Shown here: piece by piece, positions 25,482 to 32,816 of the stretch
Layout of the letters: each line of letters starts with the position of its first letter
How positions within the stretch are numbered: position 1 is the first letter of the stretch
NCBI GenBank assembly: GCA_050480245.1
Contig: JBCNEQ010000003.1
Length of the DNA: 64,000 nucleotides
DNA from: Anoxybacillus sp050480245
GTDB lineage: Bacteria > Bacillota > Bacilli > Bacillales > Anoxybacillaceae
Strand: one strand, 5' to 3'
Translations under genes and position numbers: made by a program
The notes under the pieces: generated by a model
Seen by the model: the letters and a program-made list of their open reading frames with translations, nothing else
What the model was told of the DNA's origin: nothing
Database searches by the model: none

Positions 25482-25504
25482 AAGGCTGCTAGTTGGCAGC
25501 CTTC
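25481..25504. terminator. Hairpin between nfo and yqfT
   Basis: GAAGGCTGC and GCAGCCTTC form a 9-bp perfect stem around TAGTTG, between two convergent genes. No long T-run follows on either strand, so efficiency is uncertain. Confidence 0.65.
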
Positions 25505-25759
25505 TTACTGTATAAATTGGCGAATCAAGTCATTGGCTTGTTTAGCGAGTTGCGGCGATGTGCGGTTAGCGAGCTCCCGAATCCAATTTTTCCTCGCTTG
25601 TTCGTTAAACACATCAATCGTTTTTTCGCGCATCATTTGAATAATAATATCCGCTTCTTGTGGCGAAAGTGAAACGTTGTACTCTTTTGCATACATCATT
25701 AACTCGTTTGCCGTCATGGACTTCATTTTACGTTGGACGATTTTATGATACACATTCAC
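25505..25759 (-). CDS. yqfT: YqfT-family protein (DUF2624)
   Basis: 84-residue soluble, mostly helical protein beginning MNVYHKIVQRKMKSMTANEL. The GTG at 25759 has GGAGGG about 8 bases upstream; the longer open frame that adds a hydrophobic N-terminus crosses that ribosome site and is rejected. Function unknown. Its place between nfo and yqfU matches B. subtilis. Confidence 0.85.
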   Translation of the reverse strand: MNVYHKIVQRKMKSMTANELMMYAKEYNVSLSPQEADIIIQMMREKTIDVFNEQARKNWIRELANRTSPQLAKQANDLIRQFIQ

Positions 25760-25810
25760 GTTACATCCCTCCTTGTTTACGATATGAAAGGAAAAAAGAA
25801 GGTGTGCAAA

Positions 25811-25819
25811 TGGTATAAT
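25811..25819 (+). promoter_or_regulatory. Extended -10 promoter for yqfU
   Basis: TGGTATAAT is a perfect extended -10 element 26 bp before the start codon; no good -35 is seen, as usual for this promoter class. Confidence 0.55.
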
Positions 25820-25844
25820 GAAATAGATGAAAGGGGAGATTGGA

Positions 25845-26720
25845 ATGAAGAGACAACATAAAAAAGAGACGATTAGCCATTTGTTGTATCGCGTTGTCAT
25901 GATGACGATTGGTGCGACGCTTGCTGCATTATCAATCGAATTATTTTTAGTGCCAAATGAAATTATTGACGGCGGAGTGATTGGTATTTCCCTAATTCTT
26001 GATCACATTCTTCCAAATTATGCGTGGTTGAACTTTGCGACGCTCGTCATTTTGCTAAATGCGCCATTTATGTATTTTGGCTATAAACAAATCGGGAAAA
26101 CGTTTATGCTCTCCTCGCTTTATTCCATCGTTGTTTTAGCTGTCATGGAGCGGCTGTTACACCATGTATCCCCGTTTACAACAGATTCCATTTTATCAAT
26201 AGTGTTTGGTGGGGCCATTCTTGGTGCAGGTGTAGGACTTGTCATTCGCCACGGTGGCTCATTAGATGGAACAGAAATTTTAGGCATTTTAATGACGAAA
26301 AAGTTGCCGTTTTCTGTCGGGGAATTTGTGATGTTTATGAACGTTTTTATTTTTACTTGGGCAGCGTTTGTATTTGGGCCGAAACAAGCGATGTATTCGG
26401 TTTTAACGTATTATATTGCTTTTAAAACGATTGATACGGTCATTCAAGGACTAGATGAAACAAAAGCAGTTCTTATCGTATCAGATCGTTACGAAGACGT
26501 GTCAGATGCGATTTTAAATCGCCTTGGACGCGGGACGACGAAGTTGATAGGAAAAGGCGGATATACCGATGAACAGAAAGAAGTCATTTATGCCGTCGTT
26601 ACGCGCTTGGAAGTGACGAAACTCAAGTCAATTGTATATGAAATTGATCCAAATGCATTCATTACAATTATGAATACACAAGAAGTGCGCGGGGCGAAAT
26701 TTAAATCGGCTATTCATTAA
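25845..26720 (+). CDS. yqfU: YitT-family membrane protein
   Basis: 291 residues. About five or six membrane helices in the first 190 residues (MTIGATLAALSIELFLV..., YAWLNFATLVILLNAPFMYF) with the family signature GGSLDGTEILG, then a soluble C-terminal DUF2179 domain (GRGTTKLIGKGGYTDEQKEVIYAVV). ATG 25845 with AGGGGAG; an upstream in-frame ATG at 25827 overlaps that site. Transport function is presumed but no substrate is known. The znu operon starts 60 bp later with its own promoter. Confidence 0.92.
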   Translation: MKRQHKKETISHLLYRVVMMTIGATLAALSIELFLVPNEIIDGGVIGISLILDHILPNYAWLNFATLVILLNAPFMYFGYKQIGKTFMLSSLYSIVVLAVMERLLHHVSPFTTDSILSIVFGGAILGAGVGLVIRHGGSLDGTEILGILMTKKLPFSVGEFVMFMNVFIFTWAAFVFGPKQAMYSVLTYYIAFKTIDTVIQGLDETKAVLIVSDRYEDVSDAILNRLGRGTTKLIGKGGYTDEQKEVIYAVVTRLEVTKLKSIVYEIDPNAFITIMNTQEVRGAKFKSAIH

Positions 26721-26741
26721 TGAAAACAAATGCGCTATACT
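26713..26741 (+). promoter_or_regulatory. Promoter of znuC-znuB-zur
   Basis: TTCATT and TATACT with a 17-bp spacer; the -35 is poor. The predicted start point falls at the beginning of the Zur-like box. Confidence 0.45.
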
Positions 26742-26750
26742 ACAGTTGAA

Positions 26751-26765
26751 TCGGAATCATTTTGA
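26751..26765 (+). promoter_or_regulatory. Zur-box-like operator of the zinc uptake operon
   Basis: TCGGAATCATTTTGA matches the Bacillus Zur consensus TCGTAATnATTACGA at 11 of 14 fixed positions. It overlaps the predicted transcription start of znuC, and the operon itself encodes zur, giving zinc-dependent autoregulation. Confidence 0.6.
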
Positions 26766-26779
26766 ATTAAGGTGGTCAA

Positions 26780-27538
26780 ATGATGGAACATATTTTACGT
26801 GTTGAGAACGTCTCGTTTCGCTATGAAGATGAAGATGTTTTGCAACAGATCAATTTTCACATTCCAAAAGGCGCTTTCGTCGGTTTAGTTGGTCCGAACG
26901 GTTCAGGGAAATCGACGTTGTTAAAATGTATTTTACGGTTGTTAAAGCCGCAAACGGGACGTATTTTTTTATTTGGCACGCCAATTGAGCAGTTTAAAGA
27001 TTGGCACAAAATTGGATTCGTATCCCAAAAGGCTAATAGCTTTAATACCGGATTTCCTGCTACGGTGTATGAAGTTGTAGCGAGCGGTTTAACCGGGAAG
27101 CTCGGCTTGTTTCGCCGATTAAAAAAAAGCGATGAAATGGCGGTACGTGAAGCCATTGACGCTGTTGGCATGGGCCCATTGATCAATCGGAACATTGGCG
27201 AACTTTCAGGTGGTCAACAGCAACGGGTATTTATTGCTCGTGCAATTGTGTCACAACCCGAATTTTTAATTTTAGATGAGCCGACTGTCGGGGTCGATGC
27301 GCATCATGTGCAAAGCTTTTATGACATGCTTGAACGGTTGAATAAGCAGTATCACATGACATTGCTTCTTGTTACACACGATATTGGAACGATTACGGAA
27401 AAAGTGACGCATGTAGCTTGTTTAAACAAACATTTACATTTTCACGGAAGTGTGCAACAGTTCGCACAGCTTAAAACGGAAGATTTAGCATCGTTTTACG
27501 GGCATTATCTTCATTTACTTGCTCACGATCATGCATAG
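26780..27538 (+). CDS. znuC: Zinc ABC transporter, ATP-binding protein
   Basis: 252-residue ABC ATPase: Walker A GPNGSGKST (near 38), Q-loop VSQKAN, signature LSGGQQQR (near 142), Walker B FLILDEP, switch His in VTHD. The C-terminus is His-rich (HKHLHFHG, HYLHLLAHDHA), common in zinc importers. ATG 26780 or 26783 behind TAAGGTGG. It is followed by the permease and zur, so zinc is the likely substrate. No substrate-binding protein gene is present. Confidence 0.9.
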   Translation: MMEHILRVENVSFRYEDEDVLQQINFHIPKGAFVGLVGPNGSGKSTLLKCILRLLKPQTGRIFLFGTPIEQFKDWHKIGFVSQKANSFNTGFPATVYEVVASGLTGKLGLFRRLKKSDEMAVREAIDAVGMGPLINRNIGELSGGQQQRVFIARAIVSQPEFLILDEPTVGVDAHHVQSFYDMLERLNKQYHMTLLLVTHDIGTITEKVTHVACLNKHLHFHGSVQQFAQLKTEDLASFYGHYLHLLAHDHA

Positions 27539-27552
27539 AAAGGAGAGGGGAT

Positions 27553-28386
27553 ATGCTAGAGGCATTGTTTCAGTATGGGTTTTTACAAAACGCGTTTATT
27601 GTCGGCGTATTAATCGGTTTGCTAGCCCCTCTTTTAGGTGTGTTTATTGTCGTTCGCCGGCTATCGCTTATTGCCGATGCGTTAAGCCATGTCACACTCG
27701 CGGGAATTGCAGCAAGCTTATTTGTGCAAAAAAAATTTTTAACCTTTGCGACGTTCAATCCGATTTATATTGGGATGGCATTTTCCGTTGTCGGTTCGTT
27801 ATTTATTGAAAAATTGCGTACGGTGTATAAACATTATCAAGAATTAGCTATTCCGATTATTTTATCCGGGGGCATTGGGCTAAGCGTTATTTTTATTTCG
27901 CTTGCAGATGGGTTTAATACAGATTTGTTTTCGTATTTATTCGGGAGCGTAAGTGCAGTTAGTCGGACGGACGTATGGACCATTAGTATTATTTTTTTCA
28001 TTGTGCTCGCTGTCATTTTTTTGTTTTATAAAGAATGGTTTATTTTATCATTTGATGAAGAATATGCACAAGTATCAGGGGTAAAAGTCAAAGCGCTCCA
28101 TTTTGTTTTCATTGTTTTAGTTGCGCTCGTTATTGCCGCTTCGATGCGAATTGTCGGCATTTTGCTCGTATCGTCACTTATGACGCTTCCGGTTGCAGCA
28201 AGCATTCGGATCGCGAAAGGATTTAAACAGGCGTTATGGTTGTCTGTTGCATTTGGTGAGTTCGCTGTGATTGTCGGTTTATTTCTTTCTTATTATTTAA
28301 ATTTAGCTCCTGGTGGAACAATTGTATTGTTAGCTGTGTGTATATTAATTGGGGCGATTATGTGGAAAAAATGGAAGAGAGGATGA
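27553..28386 (+). CDS. znuB: Zinc ABC transporter, permease
   Basis: 277-residue metal-type ABC permease with about eight membrane helices and the family motifs VVRRLSLIADALSHVTLAG and SMRIVGILLVSSLMTLPVA. ATG 27553 with GGAGAGGGG. It lies 14 bp after znuC and 6 bp before zur. Confidence 0.93.
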   Translation: MLEALFQYGFLQNAFIVGVLIGLLAPLLGVFIVVRRLSLIADALSHVTLAGIAASLFVQKKFLTFATFNPIYIGMAFSVVGSLFIEKLRTVYKHYQELAIPIILSGGIGLSVIFISLADGFNTDLFSYLFGSVSAVSRTDVWTISIIFFIVLAVIFLFYKEWFILSFDEEYAQVSGVKVKALHFVFIVLVALVIAASMRIVGILLVSSLMTLPVAASIRIAKGFKQALWLSVAFGEFAVIVGLFLSYYLNLAPGGTIVLLAVCILIGAIMWKKWKRG

Positions 28387-28392
28387 CAATGC

Positions 28393-28818
28393 GTGAACGT
28401 TTCTGAAGCGCTACGATTAATGAAAAAAAAAGGGTTTAAGTACACAGGAAAGCGCGAGGAAATGCTTGAGTTATTTGCGAATACGGATAAATATTTAACA
28501 GCAAAAGATGTGCTCGATGTGATGAAAGAACGGTATCCGGGGCTTAGCTTTGATACAGTTTATCGCAATTTGGCGTTATTTGTTGAGCTAGGTATTTTGG
28601 AAATGACAGAACTTTCTGGAGAGAAGCGTTTTCGGTTTACGTGCAATGTGCATCATCACCATCATCATTTTATTTGTATGTCATGTGGAAAAACAAAAGA
28701 GCTTGTGACGTGTCCGATGGCTGAATTAGCGGAGGATTTGAAAGGATATGCGATTTCTGGGCATAAGTTTGAAGTGTATGGAACGTGCCCGATGTGTCAA
28801 CAACAAGCTGACATGTAA
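28393..28818 (+). CDS. zur: Zinc-responsive Fur-family repressor Zur
   Basis: 141-residue Fur-family regulator: winged helix (TGKREEMLELF..., SFDTVYRNL) and dimerisation domain with a six-His run HHHHHHFICMSCGK and a second CxxC (CPMCQ), giving the structural zinc site. GTG 28393, ribosome site inside the znuB end. Gene context and the upstream Zur-like box make Zur more likely than Fur or PerR. Its last codons and stop lie in a perfect hairpin shared with the convergent gene yqfW. Confidence 0.92.
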   Translation: MNVSEALRLMKKKGFKYTGKREEMLELFANTDKYLTAKDVLDVMKERYPGLSFDTVYRNLALFVELGILEMTELSGEKRFRFTCNVHHHHHHFICMSCGKTKELVTCPMAELAEDLKGYAISGHKFEVYGTCPMCQQQADM

Positions 28819-28833
28819 GTCAGCTTGTTGTTG
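28798..28833. repeat. Perfect 15-bp hairpin across the convergent zur and yqfW stop codons
   Basis: CAACAACAAGCTGAC and GTCAGCTTGTTGTTG are perfect complements around a 6-base loop that contains the zur stop TAA. The same bases encode the yqfW C-terminus and stop on the other strand. No T-run follows on either side, so it is not a standard intrinsic terminator. Confidence 0.85.
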
Positions 28834-29395
28834 CAAACAATTGCTCTACTTGCTGTTTTGCTTCATGCCAATTGTATACGCGAATGACTCCTTTCGGGAG
28901 AGGACCGCGATTATATGGAGTATCAAACAAAATGACAGGGATGAGACATTGCTCAGCAATATCACAAGCGTTATCATATTTATCTTCAAAAAAGACGTCG
29001 ATCTTATATTTTTTTACTGCTTCAATTTTATCATGCGAACCGACAAGCTCTATGTGATGATAATGAATACTATGTTGTTGAAACCATTTTTCTGTTATCT
29101 CATATAAGTGGCGACCACGTGCGCTAATGTAATACAATTCATGCTCGTCCTTCCAACTATTGATGACTTCTAATGCTCCATTCGCAAGAGGCGCTTCGCT
29201 ATAAATGATCGGCTCATATTGTTCCATCCACTCATTTAATTTTTCTTCAGTCGTGTCTAAAAAAGGAACTAAATCGTAATCGGTAATATCATCAAGTGTT
29301 AAGTTTTTTTGAAACGATGCGTTTAAATATGGAATGAACGTACTTGGGCACGTGACTGTTCCATCGATATCAATGCCAAATCGTCGTTTGACCAT
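28820..29395 (-). CDS. yqfW: HAD-type 5'(3')-deoxyribonucleotidase-like protein
   Basis: 191-residue HAD-superfamily hydrolase. The nucleophile motif is FGIDIDGTVT near the N-terminus, motif II is YYISARGR, and motif III FFEDKYDNA near residue 135. Such proteins dephosphorylate nucleoside monophosphates in the cytoplasm. ATG 29395. It ends at the shared hairpin with zur. Confidence 0.9.
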   Translation of the reverse strand: MVKRRFGIDIDGTVTCPSTFIPYLNASFQKNLTLDDITDYDLVPFLDTTEEKLNEWMEQYEPIIYSEAPLANGALEVINSWKDEHELYYISARGRHLYEITEKWFQQHSIHYHHIELVGSHDKIEAVKKYKIDVFFEDKYDNACDIAEQCLIPVILFDTPYNRGPLPKGVIRVYNWHEAKQQVEQLFATTS

Positions 29396-29523
29396 GTTTG
29401 TCCATCCTCTCTCATGTGATTTCCTTGCCCATTATAACATTGACATAAAGTAACATCTATAATAATGCACCACTTATTCCATAATAATAGTGCTCCTCAT
29501 TTTACGAAAGCGAGGGAATTGTC

Positions 29524-29862
29524 ATGGCCAATAAACGTCTGCGTCGATCGTATGACAATGCAAGAGTGGATAATGTTCCAAATGTTGAACGGGATTTTAT
29601 GGAAGAAACAGCAAGTGAAATCGCTGAGCCAGCTCGATTTTCGGAAAAAGAAGTGGATCGTGAAGAAAGCGGTCGCGGCGTTGGCTGGCTTGCACTTGCA
29701 TTATCGGTTGTTTCTCTTTTCCTTATGCCAGTCATTATGGGAGCAGCCGGCATCATTTTTGGATTTATCGCTCAGCGTCGAGGAGCAGAAACATTAGGTG
29801 CTTGGGCGATTGGAATTGGTGCTGTTTCCATTATTTTAAGCTTTTTCGTCCGATTTTGGTAA
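29524..29862 (+). CDS. yqfX: Small membrane protein YqfX
   Basis: 112 residues. A charged N-terminus (1-55, EEETASEIAEPARF-like acidic stretch) precedes two membrane helices (about 57-83 and 93-111, WLALALSVVSLFLMPVIMGAAG and LGAWAIGIGAVSIILSFFVRFW), the pattern of DUF4190-like proteins. ATG 29524 with GAGGGAA upstream. Function unknown. Located as in B. subtilis, convergent with ispG. Confidence 0.82.
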   Translation: MANKRLRRSYDNARVDNVPNVERDFMEETASEIAEPARFSEKEVDREESGRGVGWLALALSVVSLFLMPVIMGAAGIIFGFIAQRRGAETLGAWAIGIGAVSIILSFFVRFW

Positions 29863-29890
29863 ATAAGAGGGGAAAATCCCCTCTTATTTT
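29861..29890. terminator. Bidirectional terminator between yqfX and ispG
   Basis: AAATAAGAGGGG and CCCCTCTTATTT pair perfectly around AAAAT; the ispG stop codon lies within the stem. Confidence 0.85.
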
Positions 29891-30978
29891 CGTTTTCCTT
29901 TCAGCGCATACTCTTCGACTAATTTATCAATTTCTTTTTTTAATTCTTCCACCATCGTTTCTTCTGGTACTTTACGTACAATTTTTCCGTGGCGGAATAA
30001 TAAGCCTTCGCCACGCGCACCTGCAATGCCAATGTCCGCTTCGCGCGCTTCTCCTGGTCCGTTCACTGCGCAACCAAGTACAGCTACTTTAATTGGCGCT
30101 TTAATTTTTGCAATATATTCTTCGATTTCATTCGCAATGCTAATTAAGTCAATTTCGATTCGCCCGCATGTCGGACATGAAATTAATGTCGCTGCATTTG
30201 CTGCAAGACCGAACGCTTTCAACAATTCACGCGCCACTTTCACTTCTTCAACAGGATCAGCGCTAAGAGATACGCGCACCGTGTTGCCGATTCCTCTGCT
30301 TAAAATGGCGCCAAGTCCCGCCGCGCTTTTTACTGTTCCTGCAAATAACGTACCCGATTCAGTAATGCCAAGGTGAAGCGGATAGTCAAATGTGCGCGCG
30401 GCTTTTTCATATGCTTCAATCGCTAAACGAACATCGGAAGCTTTCAGGGAAACGATAATGTCTTGGAAATCAAGATCCTCTAAAATGCGAATATGATGCA
30501 AAGCGCTTTCGACCATTCCATCCGCCGTTGGATATCCGTACTTTTCCAAAATGCGTTTTTCAAGTGAGCCAGCGTTTACGCCGATGCGGATAGGTATCCC
30601 ACGTTCCTTCGCTGCTTTGACGACCGCTTCTACTTTTTCTCGTTTTCCAATGTTTCCTGGGTTAATGCGAATTTTATCCGCACCGTTTTCGATCGCCTTT
30701 AAAGCAAGGCGATAGTCGAAATGAATATCAACAACGAGCGGAATATTAATGCGTTTTTTTATTTCAGCAATCGCGTTTGCTGCTCTTTCATCAGGGCAAG
30801 CGACGCGAACGATCTGGCATCCAGCTTCTTCAAGTCGATGTATTTGAGCAACGGTTGCATCTACATCATGTGTTTTTGTTGTCGTCATACTTTGAATGAC
30901 GACTTCGTTGTTCCCGCCAATCGTAATGTTTCCAACGCGAACGGGACGGGTTTTCGAACGATGAATGATTTCACTCAC
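29884..30978 (-). CDS. ispG: 4-hydroxy-3-methylbut-2-en-1-yl diphosphate synthase
   Basis: [4Fe-4S] enzyme of the MEP pathway, converting MEcPP to HMBPP, the substrate of IspH. 364 residues: TIM barrel (VQSMTTTKTHDVDAT, RINPGNIG) and C-terminal cluster domain with cysteines in LISCPTCGR and VAVLGCAVNGPGEA. GTG start at 30978 with AAAGGAG about 10 bases upstream. Equivalent to yqfY. Confidence 0.96.
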   Translation of the reverse strand: MSEIIHRSKTRPVRVGNITIGGNNEVVIQSMTTTKTHDVDATVAQIHRLEEAGCQIVRVACPDERAANAIAEIKKRINIPLVVDIHFDYRLALKAIENGADKIRINPGNIGKREKVEAVVKAAKERGIPIRIGVNAGSLEKRILEKYGYPTADGMVESALHHIRILEDLDFQDIIVSLKASDVRLAIEAYEKAARTFDYPLHLGITESGTLFAGTVKSAAGLGAILSRGIGNTVRVSLSADPVEEVKVARELLKAFGLAANAATLISCPTCGRIEIDLISIANEIEEYIAKIKAPIKVAVLGCAVNGPGEAREADIGIAGARGEGLLFRHGKIVRKVPEETMVEELKKEIDKLVEEYALKGKRK

Positions 30979-31063
30979 GCGTCAATCGCTCCTTTAACGT
31001 ATTGATCAAATCATTTTTTATTGTAGCAATGTTTCTTATTTGTTGACAATGTTTTTGCTATTT

Positions 31064-31369
31064 CTATTTATAGAGCGGAATACGATATGTTTTACCGATT
31101 TGAAGTGATTGAGCGTTTACATGTGGATTCAACGTTTGAAAATCGTCAATCAGCCGATCGATCGACACCGGCAATTTTCCGTTCATTTCGCGTTCGACGA
31201 TAGAAAGGAGCGTATCGCCTCGTTGAACAGTTACTTCACGATATGGCAGCTCATTTGTTTGCTCGATTGTTTTTTTGACGCTAGCTGTATAAATGGTTCC
31301 TTTTGTTACATCGTGATATGCAATCGCACATATGGCAATAAGGACGAGAAAGAGGAAAACTTTTTTCAT
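31064..31369 (-). CDS. yqfZ: LysM-domain membrane-anchored protein YqfZ
   Basis: 101 residues. An N-terminal membrane/signal segment (MKKVFLFLVLIAICAIAY) is followed by one LysM module (about 47-101, VTVQRGDTLLSIVEREMNG... LNPHVNAQSLQIGKTYRIP) that should bind peptidoglycan outside the membrane. Located upstream of ispG on the same strand, as in B. subtilis. The family is expressed in sporulation in B. subtilis; no sigma-specific promoter could be assigned here. Confidence 0.88.
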   Translation of the reverse strand: MKKVFLFLVLIAICAIAYHDVTKGTIYTASVKKTIEQTNELPYREVTVQRGDTLLSIVEREMNGKLPVSIDRLIDDFQTLNPHVNAQSLQIGKTYRIPLYK

Positions 31370-31530
31370 GACATTCCCCCGCTTTGTACTTCTTTCCTAA
31401 TCCATATGGCTTGTCCAAGAAATATATGCTTAAAAATTACATTTCCTTTACATTGCTTTACACTTCTTTAACATGGTATTGATATTATTTTGGTATTCTT
31501 TGTCTGTATTTGTCGAAGGGGGGACGTGCT

Positions 31531-31656
31531 GTGCGTGCACAAATAAAACAGCAATTACTATCCATGCGAAGGTATGGAAGAAGCTCTATAGTACACAAGA
31601 ACCCCGTGGCTTTAGCCATCGGGAGGTTCAGGGCAGCATTCAAATTAATCGAGTAG
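31531..31656 (+). CDS. Possible small ORF, 41 residues
   Basis: GTG 31531 with AAGGGGGG eight bases upstream opens a frame MRAQIKQQLLSMRRYGRSSI... that is basic and ends in FKLIE. It passes through the IS-end-like hairpin (31599-31629) and stops inside the large inverted repeat at 31647-31687. The ribosome site is good but no family is recognised, and the hairpin suggests that part of this stretch is non-coding element remnant. Confidence 0.3.
   Translation: MRAQIKQQLLSMRRYGRSSIVHKNPVALAIGRFRAAFKLIE
31599..31629 (+). mobile_element. Possible right-end hairpin remnant of an IS200/IS605 (tnpB-type) element
   Basis: GAACC/GGTTC enclose CCGTGGC-TTTA-GCCATCGG, a hairpin of the kind that ends tnpB-carrying IS605/IS1341 elements and forms the omega-RNA 3' part. 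No tnpA or tnpB reading frame is present nearby. Recognition is from memory of the motif, and two stem positions are imperfect, as in decay. Confidence 0.4.
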
Positions 31657-31687
31657 GAGGAGGTTAATCACCTCCTCCTACTCGATT
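31647..31687. repeat. Perfect 18-bp inverted repeat at the end of the DUF1189 gene
   Basis: Arms 31647-31664 and 31670-31687 (AATCGAGTAGGAGGAGGT and its exact complement) surround TAATC. The stop codon of the minus-strand DUF1189 gene and the TAG of the small plus-strand ORF both lie within it. No T-run follows. Confidence 0.9.
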
Positions 31688-32446
31688 GGAAGGAAGTTCT
31701 TTGATCGACACGAACAAAATCGTTACAGAAACAAACCAGTCTAAAGCGACAGCATAAGGAACGACAATTTGCAACGCTTCCATCATAGTAAAAAAGATCG
31801 TTGTTAGTGTGATGGAGTAAGCCGATATGCTCCACATATGGCGATACGTTCCACGCTTATTTAACGTCTCGCGGAAAATCAGACCGATGAACGCAAGGAC
31901 AGTCACGTAAAGAAACTTGCTCGTACATGTGAAAAAGTATAAAACGAGAAACGATAGCGAAATGACAATAGGAAGCAACGATTGAAGCGTTCGAGTAAAC
32001 GCATATACGTCTTCGTTTGTAAAACGATCTACTTGCATCATAGCATATGGATAGGCTTGAACATGTCCATTGGCGACAAGGACAATTTCCTCTTTCAAAA
32101 AGGCAACAGCGTTTGTGTAACGCTCTGCATCATCCGTTGTGAGCGTTCCTGTACTATCAAACAAAATCGTTACATTCGGATAAGTGAGCTCGATTGGTTC
32201 ATTTTCATTTGATGTCAATGTTCCATCGACGACTTCAAATGGCGGGAGATCTTCTTTTAATAGTTGGTTGGTTGAGCCGATCATTTTGTTTATGCTCATC
32301 GTGAAGTAAATGGCCATCGGCAACGTTGCAATAAGCGATAAAAAAAACACGTAGCTAATCGCCTTTCCAATCGGATGAAAGCGAAAGCGAGCGATATGTA
32401 CAGGAGAATAAAGACTTTGTAACAATCGTTTCCACATCATCATCAC
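31664..32446 (-). CDS. yqgB: DUF1189 family membrane protein (YqgB-like)
   Basis: 260 residues. N-terminal cytoplasmic stretch, a first membrane helix (about 28-50), a ~100-residue extracytoplasmic domain (PPFEVVDGTLTSNENEPIEL..., VTILFDSTGTL) and four more helices in the C-terminal half. This is the DUF1189 layout; function unknown. Four start codons occur in series (GTG 32446, ATG 32443, 32440, 32437); AAAGGAT upstream fits the middle ones best. The last residues NRVGGGD are encoded by one arm of the large hairpin. Confidence 0.85.
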   Translation of the reverse strand: MMMMWKRLLQSLYSPVHIARFRFHPIGKAISYVFFLSLIATLPMAIYFTMSINKMIGSTNQLLKEDLPPFEVVDGTLTSNENEPIELTYPNVTILFDSTGTLTTDDAERYTNAVAFLKEEIVLVANGHVQAYPYAMMQVDRFTNEDVYAFTRTLQSLLPIVISLSFLVLYFFTCTSKFLYVTVLAFIGLIFRETLNKRGTYRHMWSISAYSITLTTIFFTMMEALQIVVPYAVALDWFVSVTILFVSIKELPSNRVGGGD

Positions 32447-32526
32447 ATCCTTTACAAAGCATCATTTCTCATTCTACTTCTTTTTATGTTTGCTGCACAA
32501 CCATTTTGTCTCACACGTTTCATGTG

Positions 32527-32555
32527 TTGACGATCTTCACCTTTTTTGCTAGAAT
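32527..32555 (+). promoter_or_regulatory. Promoter of the tRNA gene
   Basis: TTGACG-N17-TAGAAT with an extended TGC before the -10 box, 16 bp before the tRNA 5' end. Confidence 0.8.
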
Positions 32556-32571
32556 TACCATCGGATAAATT

Positions 32572-32645
32572 GGACCCTTAGCTCAGCTGGTTAGAGCGGA
32601 CGGCTCATAACCGTCTGGTCGCAGGTTCGAGTCCTGCAGGGTCCA
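32572..32645 (+). tRNA. tRNA-Ile (CAT anticodon, lysidine type)
   Basis: 74 bases fold into a complete cloverleaf: acceptor GGACCCT/AGGGTCC, D arm GCTC/GAGC, anticodon stem GACGG/CCGTC with loop CTCATAA, T arm GCAGG/CCTGC with TTCGAGT, discriminator A. The CAT anticodon could be Met or Ile2. The GGACC acceptor and CTCATAA loop match the Ile2 type whose C34 becomes lysidine (reads AUA), rather than elongator Met. CCA is not encoded. It has its own promoter and terminator. Confidence 0.93.
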
Positions 32646-32650
32646 TTTGC

Positions 32651-32680
32651 CTCGCTGAGTCAATCAGCGAGTTTTTTTTT
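32651..32680 (+). terminator. Terminator of the tRNA gene
   Basis: CTCGCTGA and TCAGCGAG form an 8-bp perfect stem with a 5-base loop followed by nine T. Confidence 0.93.
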
Positions 32681-32689
32681 GCAAATAAT

Positions 32690-32718
32690 TTGAAACATTC
32701 GATTCATTTTGGTACTCT
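32690..32718 (+). promoter_or_regulatory. Candidate sodA promoter
   Basis: TTGAAA-N17-TACTCT with TGG before the -10 (extended). It gives a leader of about 90 bases before sodA. Confidence 0.5.
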
Positions 32719-32816
32719 TAAAGTAGGTTCACTTATGAAACTTTTCTGTTTCTTAATCTGATTTATCGGTTTCATTAGTGGACGATTACATAATATAATT
32801 TAAGGAGGAATGAAGC

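Noticed and set aside
25760..25900. Hydrophobic N-terminal extension of yqfT
   Set aside because: It crosses the ribosome site and the promoter region of yqfU; the 84-residue form matches the family.
32572..32645. Call of the CAT-anticodon tRNA as tRNA-Met
   Set aside because: Acceptor stem and anticodon loop fit the lysidine-modified tRNA-Ile2 better than elongator or initiator Met.
32794..32799. TATAAT just before sodA as its -10 box
   Set aside because: Transcription would start within the ribosome site, leaving no leader; a promoter at 32690-32718 fits better.
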